Of a stretch of DNA of 64,000 nucleotides, positions 1 to 10,700 are shown in pieces. Position 1 is the stretch's first letter, and each line of letters starts with the position of its first letter. Position numbers and translations under genes: made by a program. This DNA comes from Agarophyton chilense (taxonomy: Eukaryota; Rhodophyta; Florideophyceae; Gracilariales; Gracilariaceae): NCBI GenBank assembly GCA_030374765.1, contig JARGXX010000075.1, forward strand, positions 806,001 to 870,000, given 5' to 3'. Under the pieces are notes generated by a model. The model searched no databases, was not told the origin of the DNA, and saw only the letters and a program-made list of their open reading frames with translations.

Positions 1-1
1 T

Positions 2-1004
2 CAGGACTTTTTTGTGCTGTTCACGAAGGAGCAGGCTATTGTACTGGGTAGAAGGGAAAACTTTCGACCCATCCGCACCGTGAAAAGGGATGAGGAAGGT
101 CTATTTTACGTAGGCAAGCCATCTTCTAGAACATCTAACAGCGCCTTTGACAAAGCAATGATGGAAGTAGTACTGCAACATGCTGAACCAGAATCAACAT
201 CCGAGAGCGCTGATGAGGTCCCGTATTTTAATGATGAAACCTTACATGATGCAAACTCGAATTCAGAAGATTCTGAATTTAATCACCAAGGACCAGTACT
301 TGAAGTGCATAGAAATGGAGATGGCTCGGAAGATGATGAAGAAGTCGATCTGAAAAGAATGGAAACTCTGGAATATTCAAACAAAGGACTTGGGGATGAA
401 CTGGAAAGGCTTTGGCATCGACGTTTGGCACATGCTGGACCAGAAGAAACAATCAGGAAGATGATTCGAAACGGAGCTCTACCAGAGAAAAAGACTCAAA
501 AGATGAACTGTGGGCCTTGAACGGCAGGAAAATACAGACGCTCCTACAGTGGAAGTCTCACCAAAGCTACGAAACCTTGAACACTGCACTCGGTTGTTGT
601 AGGAAAAGTGAATCCCATGTCTCGGGATCACTTCGAATTATTTCTGCACTGTGGTAGACGAGTCCTCTCGATTCGCATATGAGCAACCGATCAGAACGTA
701 ATGGGAAGCGTCGAAGGTTGTTGAATAGTCCATGATCTGGCTTGAACGCCAATTTGAACACAAAGTCACAACATTACACACCGACGGCGGAAAGGATTTC
801 ATCAAAGCAGAAGAAAAGGTGCCTAGACTAGGTGTTTCAGTTCAGGCATCAACTCCGTACATACCAGTCTCAAACGGACTCGTGGGAAGAACGCAGGGAG
901 TCATTCTAGCGCTGGCCCGAACTTGTCTCTCTGAAGGAAAGCTACCACTCCAGTTCTGGTCGTATCCCTTAAAGTGTTGGTGCAAGTGCCTACGCTGTCA
1001 CTGA
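2..1004 (+). pseudogene. Copia-type polyprotein relic (GAG-pre-integrase and integrase core), cut by window edge
   Basis: The reading frame is open from the window edge to 518 and ends in a GAG-pre-integrase segment (ELERLWHRRLAHAGPEE, about 394-450), the usual piece before a Copia integrase. After the stop at 518-520, integrase-like segments continue in shifting frames. An ESSRFAYEQP stretch lies near 660-690, then from 732 LHTDGGKDF followed by STPYIPVSNGL and ALARTCLSEGKLPLQFW, which match the second catalytic Asp region and the segment around the catalytic Glu. The Glu of the usual NGxxER motif is replaced (SNGLVGRTQG). Several stops and frameshifts separate the pieces, and the 5' part lies outside the window. 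No reverse transcriptase follows, so this is an old, 3'-truncated copy. It is unrelated at sequence level to the Copia element at 2254-8218. Confidence 0.8.
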
Positions 1005-2253
1005 CAACTAAATGTGCAGGAGAGCATGGGCTGTTTTGGAGGGTACCTCTGGAAAAGCGCATATGCGTATCAGCCGTACCTCAACGTGAACTCGTGCTGT
1101 GATTGGCCACTGCAAATATGCACCTGCAATGTGGTGTGTACAAGTGGTATGACACTATTGGGATTTTCTGGATTACACGTGTGTACGTTGTCTACTTGTA
1201 CTATTGTGCGCGCTGTTCAGGATGTCGAGCTGGTGTACTATGTACACGTCTCACAAGATGTAACGAGTGTACTTGGAGAAGAGCGTGTCATGTGTATTAC
1301 AGAAGACTTGGTGTACTGTGCTGGAAGGTGAACGTATATGGAGGCGGATTGCAAGAAGCGTGTGCTGACATATTGAATTTGTGCACACGTCAGTGTAATG
1401 ATGTGCTGTGCACCGTTGTATTGCCTTGTTGTGTGCTGCAATGAACTTTGGCTAGGGTTAATGTCGTGCTTGAATATGACTGGTAGTATTGGGTGTCCCT
1501 GCTTTGTAGTCTAGGGTTTACTCTGGGTTGGCGTCTAGTTCGGTCACGTTTTTGAGTTGTATTTAAGTGAGAGATTGAGCGCCTTCAAGTAAATCCGAGC
1601 CAGAGCTGGGGAACTTTCCTTTCATCCCTCAATCTTTCCTTCAGCCTTTCCCTAACCATCAGTTTATGGGCCCAGCCCTGCTGACCTCTGCCGTCTAGTT
1701 CGTCTCTCGCCGCTCTGCCGCACCGCCGTTCACCCGTTTCGCTGTTCTTTTCTCTTCGTTTCCACCGTCGTAGCCGTTGCGTCGGGTGTGTGACCGTATC
1801 GTGGGTTGGTGTTGGTATTTATTTTTCGGTCTTGCGTTCCTCTCTGAGGGCGTTTTGGTGGTAGTGGTTCGACGTTTTTATCGTGATTGTGTTTGGGTGC
1901 TCGTTGTTGCCCGTGTTTGTCGATCGCTATCCGTTTCGTTTGGTCTCCCTCTGTTTCGTTGATTTGTGGATTCCCGCGTCCTGTTGGCGGGTTCTGATCC
2001 GAGAGGTTGAGGAGCGTGTTTGTTGAAGTCTGGGCCTGGAGTTCTTGGCTCAGCGTTCGTGTGTGTTTGTGTGTTTGGTCTGCATCTTTGCCTGTGCGAC
2101 GAGCGGTTGATACGAGGTACTTTGGGTGATTCCTTGTACTCGGGGACGTTAGCCTGGCGGCTTGAACCAAAGCAGGTGTACTGTCAAGCGGGTTGCCCAC
2201 TGGTCCTTTTAGGGCGGATAACAGTGACGGTCGAAAGATCTGGTTGAACTTTG
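1005..2253. other. Unassigned stretch with LTR-like promoter features
   Basis: No gene is supported. 1100-1445 is rich in repeated GTGTAC/TGTGTA words, which makes short cysteine-rich frames. A TATA-like TATTTAAG sits near 1559-1566, followed by a pyrimidine-rich segment (about 1615-1760). This resembles a retroelement LTR/leader and could belong to the Copia relic upstream, but no second copy is present in the window to define it. The downstream Copia element begins at 2254. Confidence 0.35.
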
Positions 2254-2651
2254 TGTTAGTAATCCTTATTTAATTAGCTTTTATTCTCTTAGTTACTTAC
2301 TTAATGCACTTAGTGCTTGTAGTATAAGCGTTACTTAGTTTGTCACTTTGACATGTTGACGCAGTTGTCACTACGTCACTGCAGATGTCTCTTATGTCAG
2401 TGTTTATGTCACCCTAGTACTCAGCAGTTTACACTAGCTGTCCACTTGTATAAGATCTCCATGTCTACATATGGATGAGCCCGTGATCTCATCTCCAGAT
2501 CACAAAGCCGTAACTATTCAAACGTTTGAATGTAACGGAACCTCTTGGGTCGGAGAGTCTACTTATACTCTCCACCCCCTCGCTCAAAATAAACTTAGAC
2601 AACTCTCCTCTCCTCGTCTCCCTCTTCGCTCTCGACCATTTTCATTCAATA
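2254..2651 (+). repeat. Copia 5' LTR
   Basis: 398 bp starting TGTTAGTA and ending TTCAATA. It aligns to 7836-8218 over its whole length with about ten substitutions, plus a 15-bp stretch (ATCCTTATTTAATTA, 2262-2276) absent from the 3' copy. The right end is fixed by the adjoining primer-binding site. Confidence 0.88.
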
Positions 2652-2666
2652 GGTTATGCGCCCAGC
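2652..2666 (+). promoter_or_regulatory. Primer-binding site, half-tRNA (initiator Met anticodon-arm) type
   Basis: GGTTATGCGCCCAGC abuts the LTR end. Its complement matches the anticodon arm of eukaryotic initiator tRNA-Met (stem GCUGGG, CAU anticodon, AACC) at all but one base. Drosophila copia primes minus-strand synthesis from the same internal part of that tRNA. The match was read by eye; the host tRNA is not in the window. Confidence 0.75.
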
Positions 2667-3642
2667 TTCGCTTTCGCTCTACCGTTTCACTGCGCTTCGC
2701 TCCATCTTGTCCCATCCCACCCCAGGCTGCCGCCAAGGTTCCTAAGCTACACCTCCATCAAGTGTCAAGCAAGGTCAAGCTCAAGTGGTTTTCCCAGCGT
2801 TCAAGTGTTCGTCTCCGCCTGTACTTACTTCGGTCTGTCTTGCGGCCCGCCACCCTCCGTTACTTCGCTCTCGTCTCTGCACTACTCACTTCGGTTTGTC
2901 TTGCAGCCCGCTTCGTCGCAACAGTACGTTCCTTCCCACATTCGCTTCCTCGCTTGCACTTGCTAACTAGCCCCCAGTGCCTATCTCCTACTCCGTCTTC
3001 AAGCGCGGCATCAAGGTTCGCACTTGTGATCCCGTTATCCGGAAACTCATCTTCAAGGACCCCAACGCTCGTCCCCGCAACCTTTTTATCGACGACTCTG
3101 CTATAGAATCTGACGGAGAAGGCGGCAACATATCTTCCACAACAACCACTCCCTCCGGTTCTCCCACTCCACAACACCCAACACCCTTCAACATCCAACA
3201 GCCCACCTTCATCAAGCCTTTTTGTGTGCCCACCAAGGTTTGCCTTCCCCGAAAATTCTATCCTCTCCCTCCTGCTCCTGTTTCCGCTCCTGCTCCACCA
3301 CACTCCAAGCCACTTCCAAGGCTTCCTCCGGTCCCCAAGGCTCCATCTATTTGATCTTCTCCAGTTTGCAATCTTTGCAGTCTCAAGGTTTTCGGTCCAA
3401 AGCAGCTCCTCCAGCACCGAAACTCAAAGAAGTGCAAAGCAAGTCAAGATCGACAGCGTTCCATCACCCTTTGTCAAGGTTGTTCCAAAATTTCCTCACT
3501 CGACACGATCCAGACAGGCACCACAAACGCAGACACAATAAATAATCCTCACTTCTTGTCATCTTGTATTCCATTATCAATTTGACAAGTCTTCTCTGCT
3601 CACTGTCTGCTTCAATACCAACGTCTCAACACGTTTTGCAAA
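2667..3642 (+). other. Copia leader (untranslated region) with upstream ORF
   Basis: A long pyrimidine-rich leader between the primer site and gag. It contains an imperfect direct repeat of about 27 bp (2824-2850 and 2884-2911, around TCGGTYTGTCTTGC). A frame of 125 codons from 2977 to 3354 is rich in proline and serine towards its end. A CTAAC...CCCCCAG sequence just before 2970 resembles a branch site plus 3' splice site, so part of the leader could be spliced out. No recognised domain is present. Confidence 0.45.
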
Positions 3643-4464
3643 ATGGCTTCAGACTCCTCAACCTCACTCCTCCGTATCGAGAAACTCTCAGAGTTCAATT
3701 TCCATACTTGGAAAACTCGTATCAAGTGCGTTCTCTCATACAGAGAGTCAGACCACTATCTCGAAGAGCTTCCTCCAAACCGCGATTCTCCAGAATTCTC
3801 CGCTTGGGCTAGAGGCGATAACAAGGCAAGAGCTATCATCGGTCTCACTCTCTCCGATGTTCACCTCGAACAAGTACAGCATGCCGCTTCCGCAAAGGAA
3901 ATGTGGTCTCTCATCTGTGACATCTTCGAAAAACACATTCTGCTCAACAAGCTCGCCACTCGTCGTCGCTTCTACACCACCAAAATGATCGACATCGAAA
4001 AGGTTCTCCCCTTTGCTGCTCGCATTCGCCAGCTCGCTGCCACTCTCAAGTCCATGTCCGTCCCTATCGAAGACTCAGAGATGGCTATGGCTCTGCTCAA
4101 TGGACTTCCCGATCGTTTCGAAAGTCTCATTTCCGCCCTGGACGCCTCCCACATCGACGACGATCACTTCACTTTCGAGTTTGTCCAAAGTCGTTGCATC
4201 CAGGAAGAGCAGCGCCACGTAGCCCGTGATGCCGATGCACTCCGAAAGTCAGAGAATGCTGCCTTGATTGCCTATAGAGCCCCTAAGAAGCGTTCCCAGA
4301 GCTCTACAGAGACTTGTGTTCATTGTGGAAAACATCATGACAGCAGCCGTTGCTACACCAGGTACCCCCACTTCGCTCCTCCGGGTCATCCAGCTCGTGC
4401 GCATTTGGATGCTGCTAACAATTGCAAAGCAGTCTCCTACCATTTCAGATGTCCCCTCGAGTGA
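3643..4464 (+). pseudogene. Copia Gag (UBN2-type with zinc knuckle)
   Basis: The 273-codon frame starts at an ATG (MASDSSTSLLRIEKLSEF) and has the usual Copia capsid-like opening, with a FHTWKTRIKCVL core and a retro-gag region (LNKLATRRRFYT, MALLNGLPDRFESL). A zinc knuckle CVHCGKHHDSSRC lies near the C-terminus; it has the spacing CX2CX3HX4C, one residue shorter than the common CX2CX4HX4C. The frame stops at 4462-4464 and pol restarts in another frame after 4489, so the gag-pol join is broken. Gag would package the element RNA in virus-like particles. I treat it as part of an inactive copy, although this segment alone is open. Confidence 0.85.
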
Positions 4465-4501
4465 CTTTGTGTGTCTAGTCAGCTTTTAAGCTTCACCAAA
4501 C

Positions 4502-7500
4502 GTGGCGCTGCACTCGTCTGAATCGCCTACGCCTCGCTCCCGCGCCGGGATCGTTGACTCTGCCTGCACCTCACATCTCACCTACGACCGCTCTGCATTC
4601 TCCACCTATGAAAAATTGGCTTCCACTACGCAGCTTACCTTTGGTGCTGGTTCCTCCACATCAATTGTCGGCCGCGGCGACGTCGCACTTACTGTTCGCA
4701 ACAACGGCTCTACCGTCAACTGCCTTGTTCGCAATGTGCTGCACGTCCCCGCTCTACGCTACCAGTTACTCTCCACTTCTGCCATGGATAAGCTTGGGAT
4801 AAGCTTACAATTTTTCGACACCTACATGCACCTTGTGCGTCAGTCCGACTCATCTGTGGTCGCGACAGGTACCCTCCGCAATGGGCTTTACAGCCTTGAT
4901 TTAGTCCTTGACCCTCCCAAATCCTCAAATAAAATTTCTGAAGTTGCTTTGTACACCTCGGTGAACGTGTGGCATGAGCGCCTTGCTCATGTCAGCACAT
5001 CTGGGATTAGGTCGATGGTAGATCGCGGGGTGGTTAAAGGTGTTAACCTTAGTGGTGAACATGCATATGCGAATTGTGAAGGTTGCGTTCTTGGGAAATC
5101 TCATCGCACTGCCATTCCAAAATTATCCCATAGTCGTGCTACAAAGTTACTTGAACTTGTGCACTCCGACGTGAGTGGTCCGATTGAGGTCCCATCCTTG
5201 GGCGGGGCCAGATACTTTGTTACGTTCATTGACGATTTTTCCAAATGGACAGTGGCCTATCCTATGCAACGCAAGTATAAGGTGCTGGGATGCTTTAAGA
5301 AATTCAAAGCGTCAGCAGAGACCCACACTAGCTCTTTGGTGCGAAACATCGCCTTCCACGATTCCAGCAGCTCCCTTCCGTCAGATGATCATTCCCTACG
5401 ACTCAAGGCTCTACGCTGGGACAATGGTGGAGAATACCTCTCAAGTGACTTCAAGCATTTTTGGAGCACCACGGCATCCGCCATCAGCTCACAGTGGCCT
5501 ATACTCCGCAGCAGAATGGGGTGGCAGAGCGCATGAATCGCACACTTCTCGACCTAGTGCGGTCTATGCTGCACCATAAATCGGTCCCGAAACACTTCTG
5601 GGCCGAAGCTCTTGCCACAGCAGTGTATGTCCGAAATCGGATCACATCCCGTTCGCTCCTTTCGGACAAAACCCCGTTCCACTTTTGGCACGGAAAGACT
5701 CCTGATCTTTCTCACATGCGTATTTTTGGTGCCCCGTGCTGGTTTGCGGTTCCGAAATTTAAAGTCACCAAGTTGGACCCTAGATCTAGGTCGGAAATTA
5801 TGATGGGTTACTCGCAGCAGAGCAAGGGATACAAGTTATGGGACACGGAAACAAAAAAATTTGTTGTGTCACGGGATGTAACTTATAACGAAACTGGAGT
5901 CACGAACCAAACTCCATGTGATGACGATGAAGTTCCCGATGATGGGGGCGCTGACATGCCCTCCGAAATCGTACAGAAAAACTCCCTGCCACCTCCTGAG
6001 CCCGTTCCGAACCCTCCGGAAGTTCCCTCAAACTCAATCACCAACTCGCTTACACCTCCATCGGACATATCCAATAATCCGCCCGATATCACTTCCTCCG
6101 CTCCGCCACCCCCGGCTCTTCGGCGCTCAGCTCGCCTTGCCTCGAAACCCGGCAAATGGTGGCTTACAGGTCTTGCCTCCTCCTCTGCACCAACTTCTGA
6201 TCCATCCGAGACCTCCCTTTTGGCTCACCAAAAATCTTCCCAGCCCATTGTCGCCTCCGACACCCCAACCACATACGCTGAAGCCATGTCTGTTCATAAC
6301 AAAGATTTTTGGGAGCCCGGAATTCGGAAGGAGGAAGACTCCAATCGTGCGAACAACACCTTTGAACTGGTTGATCGCACACCCGACATGCACATCATTC
6401 CTTGTCGATACGTGTTCCGAGTGAAGAAGGACATCGGTCCCAAGGTGCGCATTGTCGCCAAGGAATTTCGACAGGTTCCTGGGGTGGAGTATAACGAGAC
6501 TTATGCCCCTGTGGTATCCCTGGCTGTTGTTCGACTTTTCCTGTGCCTTGTCAATTTTCTCGACTTGCGCTGTGATCAGATGGATGTTGTTACTGCCTTT
6601 CTAAATGGTGAATTGGATGAAGAAATATTTATGGAGGTGCCCGTAGGCTTTCGCGACCCAACTTGGCCCAACCAGGTGTTCCTACTACTCAAAGCCCTCT
6701 ACGGTTTGAAGCAAGCACCTCGGCAATGCTATGCGAAAATACACTCGTTCCTCAATATTGAACTACAATTTGTCAGCAGCTCCTACGAACCCTGCCTGTA
6801 TTTTTTCCACTCTGGGGACATCATCCTGCTCATTATTCTCTATGTGGATGACCTTCTGATCGCCGGAAACGATGATTCCGAGACTCTGTGCGTGAAATAC
6901 GAGCTCAAACAGCACTTCAAAATGAAGGATCTCAATGCAGTACAAGAATTTCTTGGCATCCAAGTCACTCGGGATTCGTCAAATCGCACCCTCAAGCTGT
7001 CCGAGGAAGTTTATGTCGACAAGATTCTGGATCGCTTTCAGATGTCGGACTCGAAGCCGATGAACACCCCGATGGAATTACTTAGCTCGCAGACATGGTC
7101 AGCTGACTCTGATCCTCTTTCCCCGAATTTTCCCTATCGCTCCGCCATCGGCAGTCTCATGTACTTGATGATTTGCACTCGCCCCGACATTGGTGGGTTT
7201 GCAGTTGGGAAGCTTTCCCAGTATTGCGGGAAGCCCGTCATGTGTCATTGGAACGCTGTCAAACGCATCTACCGCTACGTTCGAGGGACCAAGCATATGG
7301 AAATCACGTACGGTCTGACAAAAGATTCCGAAATTATTGGGTACTCAGACTCCGATTGGGCTGGTTGTATCGAATCTCGCAAGTCCACTGAAGCCTTTGC
7401 ATTTCTAATGACTGGGGGCGCTATCTCCTGGTGCTCCAAGAAGCAAAGTATCGTGGCTCTCTCTTCATGTGAAGCGGAATACATCTCGAGTTGTTCTGCA

Positions 7501-7799
7501 GCCAAGGAGGCCATTTGGTTGTCAAATGTGCTATCTGGAATGTTGCATAGCAAGACCCCGAATCCCATTTGCCTTCGACTGGACAACCAGGGCTCCATGG
7601 GCCTTGCACACAACAACTCTATCAATGCTCGCAACAAACACATCGATATCCGAAATCACTTTGTTCGCACAAAGCGGTGTCCGAAAAACCCATTGAGATG
7701 ACCTACTGCCCAACTGGAGATCAAGTTTCAGATGTTTTAACCAAGCCTTTGCTCTGCATGGCCTTTGAAAAATTCCACGCAATGCTAGGAGTCAATTAG
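4502..7799 (+). pseudogene. Copia Pol: protease, integrase, reverse transcriptase, RNase H (two internal frameshifts)
   Basis: Frame 2 (4502-5536) carries the aspartic protease signature as VDSACTSH (normally DSG), then GAG-pre-integrase (WHERLAHV), zinc-binding Cys residues (CEGCVLGKSHR), and the integrase Asp residues in LVHSDVSGP and LRWDNGGEY. A one-base change in the T run at 5457-5461 moves the reading to frame 1, which gives YTPQQNGVAERMN with the catalytic Glu. The RT domain follows (DVVTAFLNGELDEEIFMEVP, catalytic YVDD at 6841-6852), then Copia RNase H (YSDSDWAGC, SSCEAEYIS). A second frame change near 7670-7690 moves the last 35 codons (PIEMTYCPTGDQVSDVLTKP) to frame 3, ending at 7799. 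The order INT before RT defines Copia. Confidence 0.9.
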
Positions 7800-7823
7800 G
7801 GTGTTTGTAACTGCTGGTGCTAG

Positions 7824-7833
7824 TTTGAGGGGG
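7824..7833 (+). promoter_or_regulatory. Polypurine tract of the Copia element
   Basis: TTTGAGGGGG sits two bases before the first TG of the 3' LTR, where the plus-strand primer of an LTR retrotransposon is expected. Confidence 0.75.
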
Positions 7834-7835
7834 CG

Positions 7836-8218
7836 TGTTAGTAGCTTTTATTTTCTTAGTTACTTACTTAATGCACTCAGTGCTTGTAGTATAAGCGTTA
7901 CTTAGTTTGTCACTTTGACATGTTGACGCAGTTGTCACTACGTCACTGCAGATGTCTCTTATGTCAGTGTTTATGTCACCCTAGTACTCAGCAGTTTACA
8001 CTAGCTTTCCACGTGTATAAGACTTCCATGTCTACATCTGGATCAGCCCGTGATCTCATCTCCAGATCACAAAGCCGTAACTATTCAAACGTTTGAATGT
8101 AACGGAACCTCTTGGGTCGGAGAGTCTACTTATACTCTCCACCCCCTCGCTCAAAGTAAACTCAGACAACTCTCCTCTCCTCGTCTCCCTCTTCGCTCTC
8201 GACCATTTTCATTCAATA
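7836..8218 (+). repeat. Copia 3' LTR
   Basis: 383 bp, TGTTAGTAGC...TTCAATA. It is collinear with 2254-2651 except for the 15-bp stretch present only in the 5' copy. The end at 8218 is where identity with the 5' LTR stops. Confidence 0.88.
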
Positions 8219-8355
8219 AAAAACGCATATTGACACACGACCATCAATGGTGTTGACTAAATGTTGCTCGAAATGTGATGAATGTCACGCAGATGATCTA
8301 TAAAACACTCACGACTGGTTCCACTGTGACATTTATAAACATCCATATCATTGTA

Positions 8356-9390
8356 CTATTTGCATTCTGAACAAACAAATTTGGATTTGTAAGTGGTTTT
8401 GCAGACTTTGCATTCTTCTTGATATGTGTGAAACGTCAAAGAACCATCTGATTTACTTTGTTTCCGATTGGTCTTCATTAAATGAAGACCGGTACCAGTC
8501 ATATATGGGTTTTCTATTTCATCTTTTTCCTTACATTTTCTTTTCATAGTTCGAATAGCATCCCAGTTTTTAGCTCTTAATCCGTCTGCGAGACTATAAT
8601 AGGAATTATGCGGGGTAAGATTCAATGTGGTTCTGTATGCACCCTTGTAAAGATTCCAAGCATCAACCACGCACATTGCAAGCATAAAAGTGTTATCTCT
8701 AAAAGACCATTCTTTCACTTCAAACTTCTTTTCCATATTGAGATCATCTTGACGTGACCTATTATGCCTATCAATTCTTAAACAACAAGAATTGTACTCC
8801 TCGCAAACCTCTGGAATAGCAATAGAAAGCGGAATCTTCTTTGTTATTCCATCAGTTGTCTTCCATCTTTCAGAAGAAATGGGAGTCCTTGGTTGGGTAC
8901 TGCTTCAAGTGTTGATGAATTATCTCCTCTCACGGTTGACCTAGAGCACATAAATATTCTTTCGATCCAATTCAGGCAGTTTGGCGACCATTGACACGTG
9001 CTGGCCTCGTGCCATCATCAAAAGTTCAGAAAGATGTTTTATAGGAAACATTCTGGTGGCTGTTTTTACAACCCAAATAAAATGCATTCCTCTTTTTAAA
9101 AGTTCTTCAGCTGTTTCAACAGATGCAAAATATGAATCTTCACAAACGATTCGGTCAGTTGCAAACCAATTTTCAACAAGTGTCACTAGAACAGCTGTTT
9201 GATGCGTATGTTCTGATTCAATAGGCTGTACATCTGGTTGCGTGGCTCCCATTGTGATTTCTATTTTGAGAATAATTGCACTCCTTCCGCAATACGCTGT
9301 CTTTAATTCACAACCATTTTCAGGTTTCCTATCAAGAGCAGTGTAGTGTGGATTATTTCGAAAGAATGATTCACTTTGCATGCACGTTGC
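8356..9390 (-). pseudogene. PiggyBac-like (DDE_Tnp_1_7) transposase relic
   Basis: Read on the minus strand, 9381-8941 encodes a DDE segment (HTHQTAVLVTLVENW, TDRIVCEDSYFASVETAEEL, FIWVVKTATRMFP) typical of PiggyBac transposases: an Asp in a DSYF context followed by a strand-loop segment. A shifted frame across 8940-8740 gives EEYNSCCLRIDRHNRSRQDD, corresponding to the family's YN-GVD-HD segment. 8736-8356 then supplies the C-terminal part (VKEWSFRDNTFMLAMCVVDAW) ending in a cysteine cluster (CKVCKTTYKSKFVCSECK) like the PiggyBac C-terminal zinc finger. At least one frameshift separates the parts and the N-terminus is not recognisable. Terminal repeats and a TTAA target site were not identified. 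Family assignment is by motif memory. Confidence 0.7.
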
Positions 9391-10700
9391 AACAACTGGG
9401 ATGATACCAGTGCAACAACTGGGAGGAATTGTATGATAATTTTACTCTGACTGGTCAATGAGCCCTCCATGTTTCTGACTATAGCCGTAGCTATCTGGCT
9501 TATAAACAGCTCCACCTGTGTCTCTTTAACTCATATACTCTTTGTTTCATGACCTTTTCTACCACCACTTCGCCTTCGCGCCCACTTGCCCACAATTCTA
9601 ATTTCATACTGTCGCGCATCTAATTCAATACTGTTGCACACATCACACGGACATCAAGCGGAAGAAAATTGTTACAAATGTCGAACCACTATTGGCTCGC
9701 TTTCATACAAGCCTACAATTCATTTACAGGTTGTGGACGATCGTTCGTGATCTTTGAGTTTGACGCCAGGGAAGAAGAGAGTGTTGACAACGTCTAGGCA
9801 CAAAGATTTGAGGAAATTGACAAAGTTAACAAAATTATCGATGTTGTAATTTTGGCCTCATATGAGGCCAGTGGTCGTATAGACACTAGGCTTTTCGTTC
9901 GTTCAATACTTTCGCCTATCGGCACATACCGTACGGTACGTACAGTAAAGTAGTACCATATACGGTCAAATGGCTATGACGATCTCCCTTTTGCATTACT
10001 AGTGCATTGTTTTCGGAAAGCTATTATTGGGTTCTAGATTTCTAGTTTGGGTGTGCTAGAATGTCTATGGTTAGCATTAATAGATTCGCAGATTTTTGAT
10101 GCCAGAATATCTAGCGCGAAAATACTAGCCCAAGTGAATTTTGGGGAGAATGTAGAAAACTAGAAATCATCCGTACTAACACCGGCACACTAGGAAGAAT
10201 GGAAGAGAACTTTGGAGATATCTTTCGATACTCATTAATCCTAGACCATGAATTCTACTGACAATGAAAGGAATACTGAACGCTATCTAGCGCATGATCA
10301 TTCATTTCGCACAGGTATCGTAGCTAGTATGAGCCGTTCAAATGCCCTGCACATTAAATTTAATGTCCTCTAATGACCCTAATGGCCAGTGCATAATACG
10401 GCGATTACATAACTGAGACCCGAAACGGGTCCCCGTTGCACGTGAAATAAGATCTTCTAAATTCGCATGCGGTGACCCGCTTTGCATCACGTCCCCCGAT
10501 CGTTGCGCTTCACTTCGCGTCGCGCGAAGGGCGAAGCGAAGAACCCTCCATTCTCCGAGAACCGTCCAAGCAGTACACCAGTTCACCCTTCATCAATCCC
10601 AAATTCCTACCTAAGTAGATAGACATCACGAAACCACACAAGTTAGAGCCCAATTCCTCGCTTCATGCAAGCACATTCCATATAAACAAACTAACCTCTG
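9391..10700. other. Gene-free stretch
   Basis: Only short chance frames are present. The sequence is mixed in composition. Around 9930-9960 it has a CGTACGGTACGTAC palindromic run. Small repeated words (CTAGAAATC, TCTAGCGC) recur between 10030 and 10300. A GC-rich inverted repeat is listed separately at 10505-10545. Confidence 0.5.
10505..10545. repeat. Imperfect GC-rich inverted repeat
   Basis: CGCTTCACTTCGCG and the downstream CGCGAAGGGCGAAGCG can pair with two unmatched bases. They form a hairpin in an otherwise unremarkable spacer. Confidence 0.5.

Larger units (their letters stand above)
2254..8218 (+). mobile_element. Copia LTR retrotransposon with both LTRs
   Basis: A 5' LTR (2254-2651) and 3' LTR (7836-8218) of about 97% identity flank a primer-binding site, a roughly 1-kb leader, gag, and pol in the Copia order protease-integrase-RT-RNase H. 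A polypurine tract (TTTGAGGGGG) directly precedes the 3' LTR. The coding part is broken by at least three frame changes (4465-4501, about 5457-5461 in a T run, about 7670-7690), so the copy is not autonomous. The 5-bp flanks (CTTTG on the left, AAAAA on the right) do not match, so no target duplication is visible. The 3' LTR is followed directly by unrelated DNA with a PiggyBac relic. Confidence 0.92.

Noticed and set aside
1730..2200. 156-codon minus-strand frame
   Set aside because: Low-complexity Thr/Asn/Lys/Arg text with no motif, in probable LTR/leader DNA.
9925..9965. Palindromic CGTACGGTACGTAC run as a transposon end
   Set aside because: No matching inverted partner or target duplication could be found nearby.
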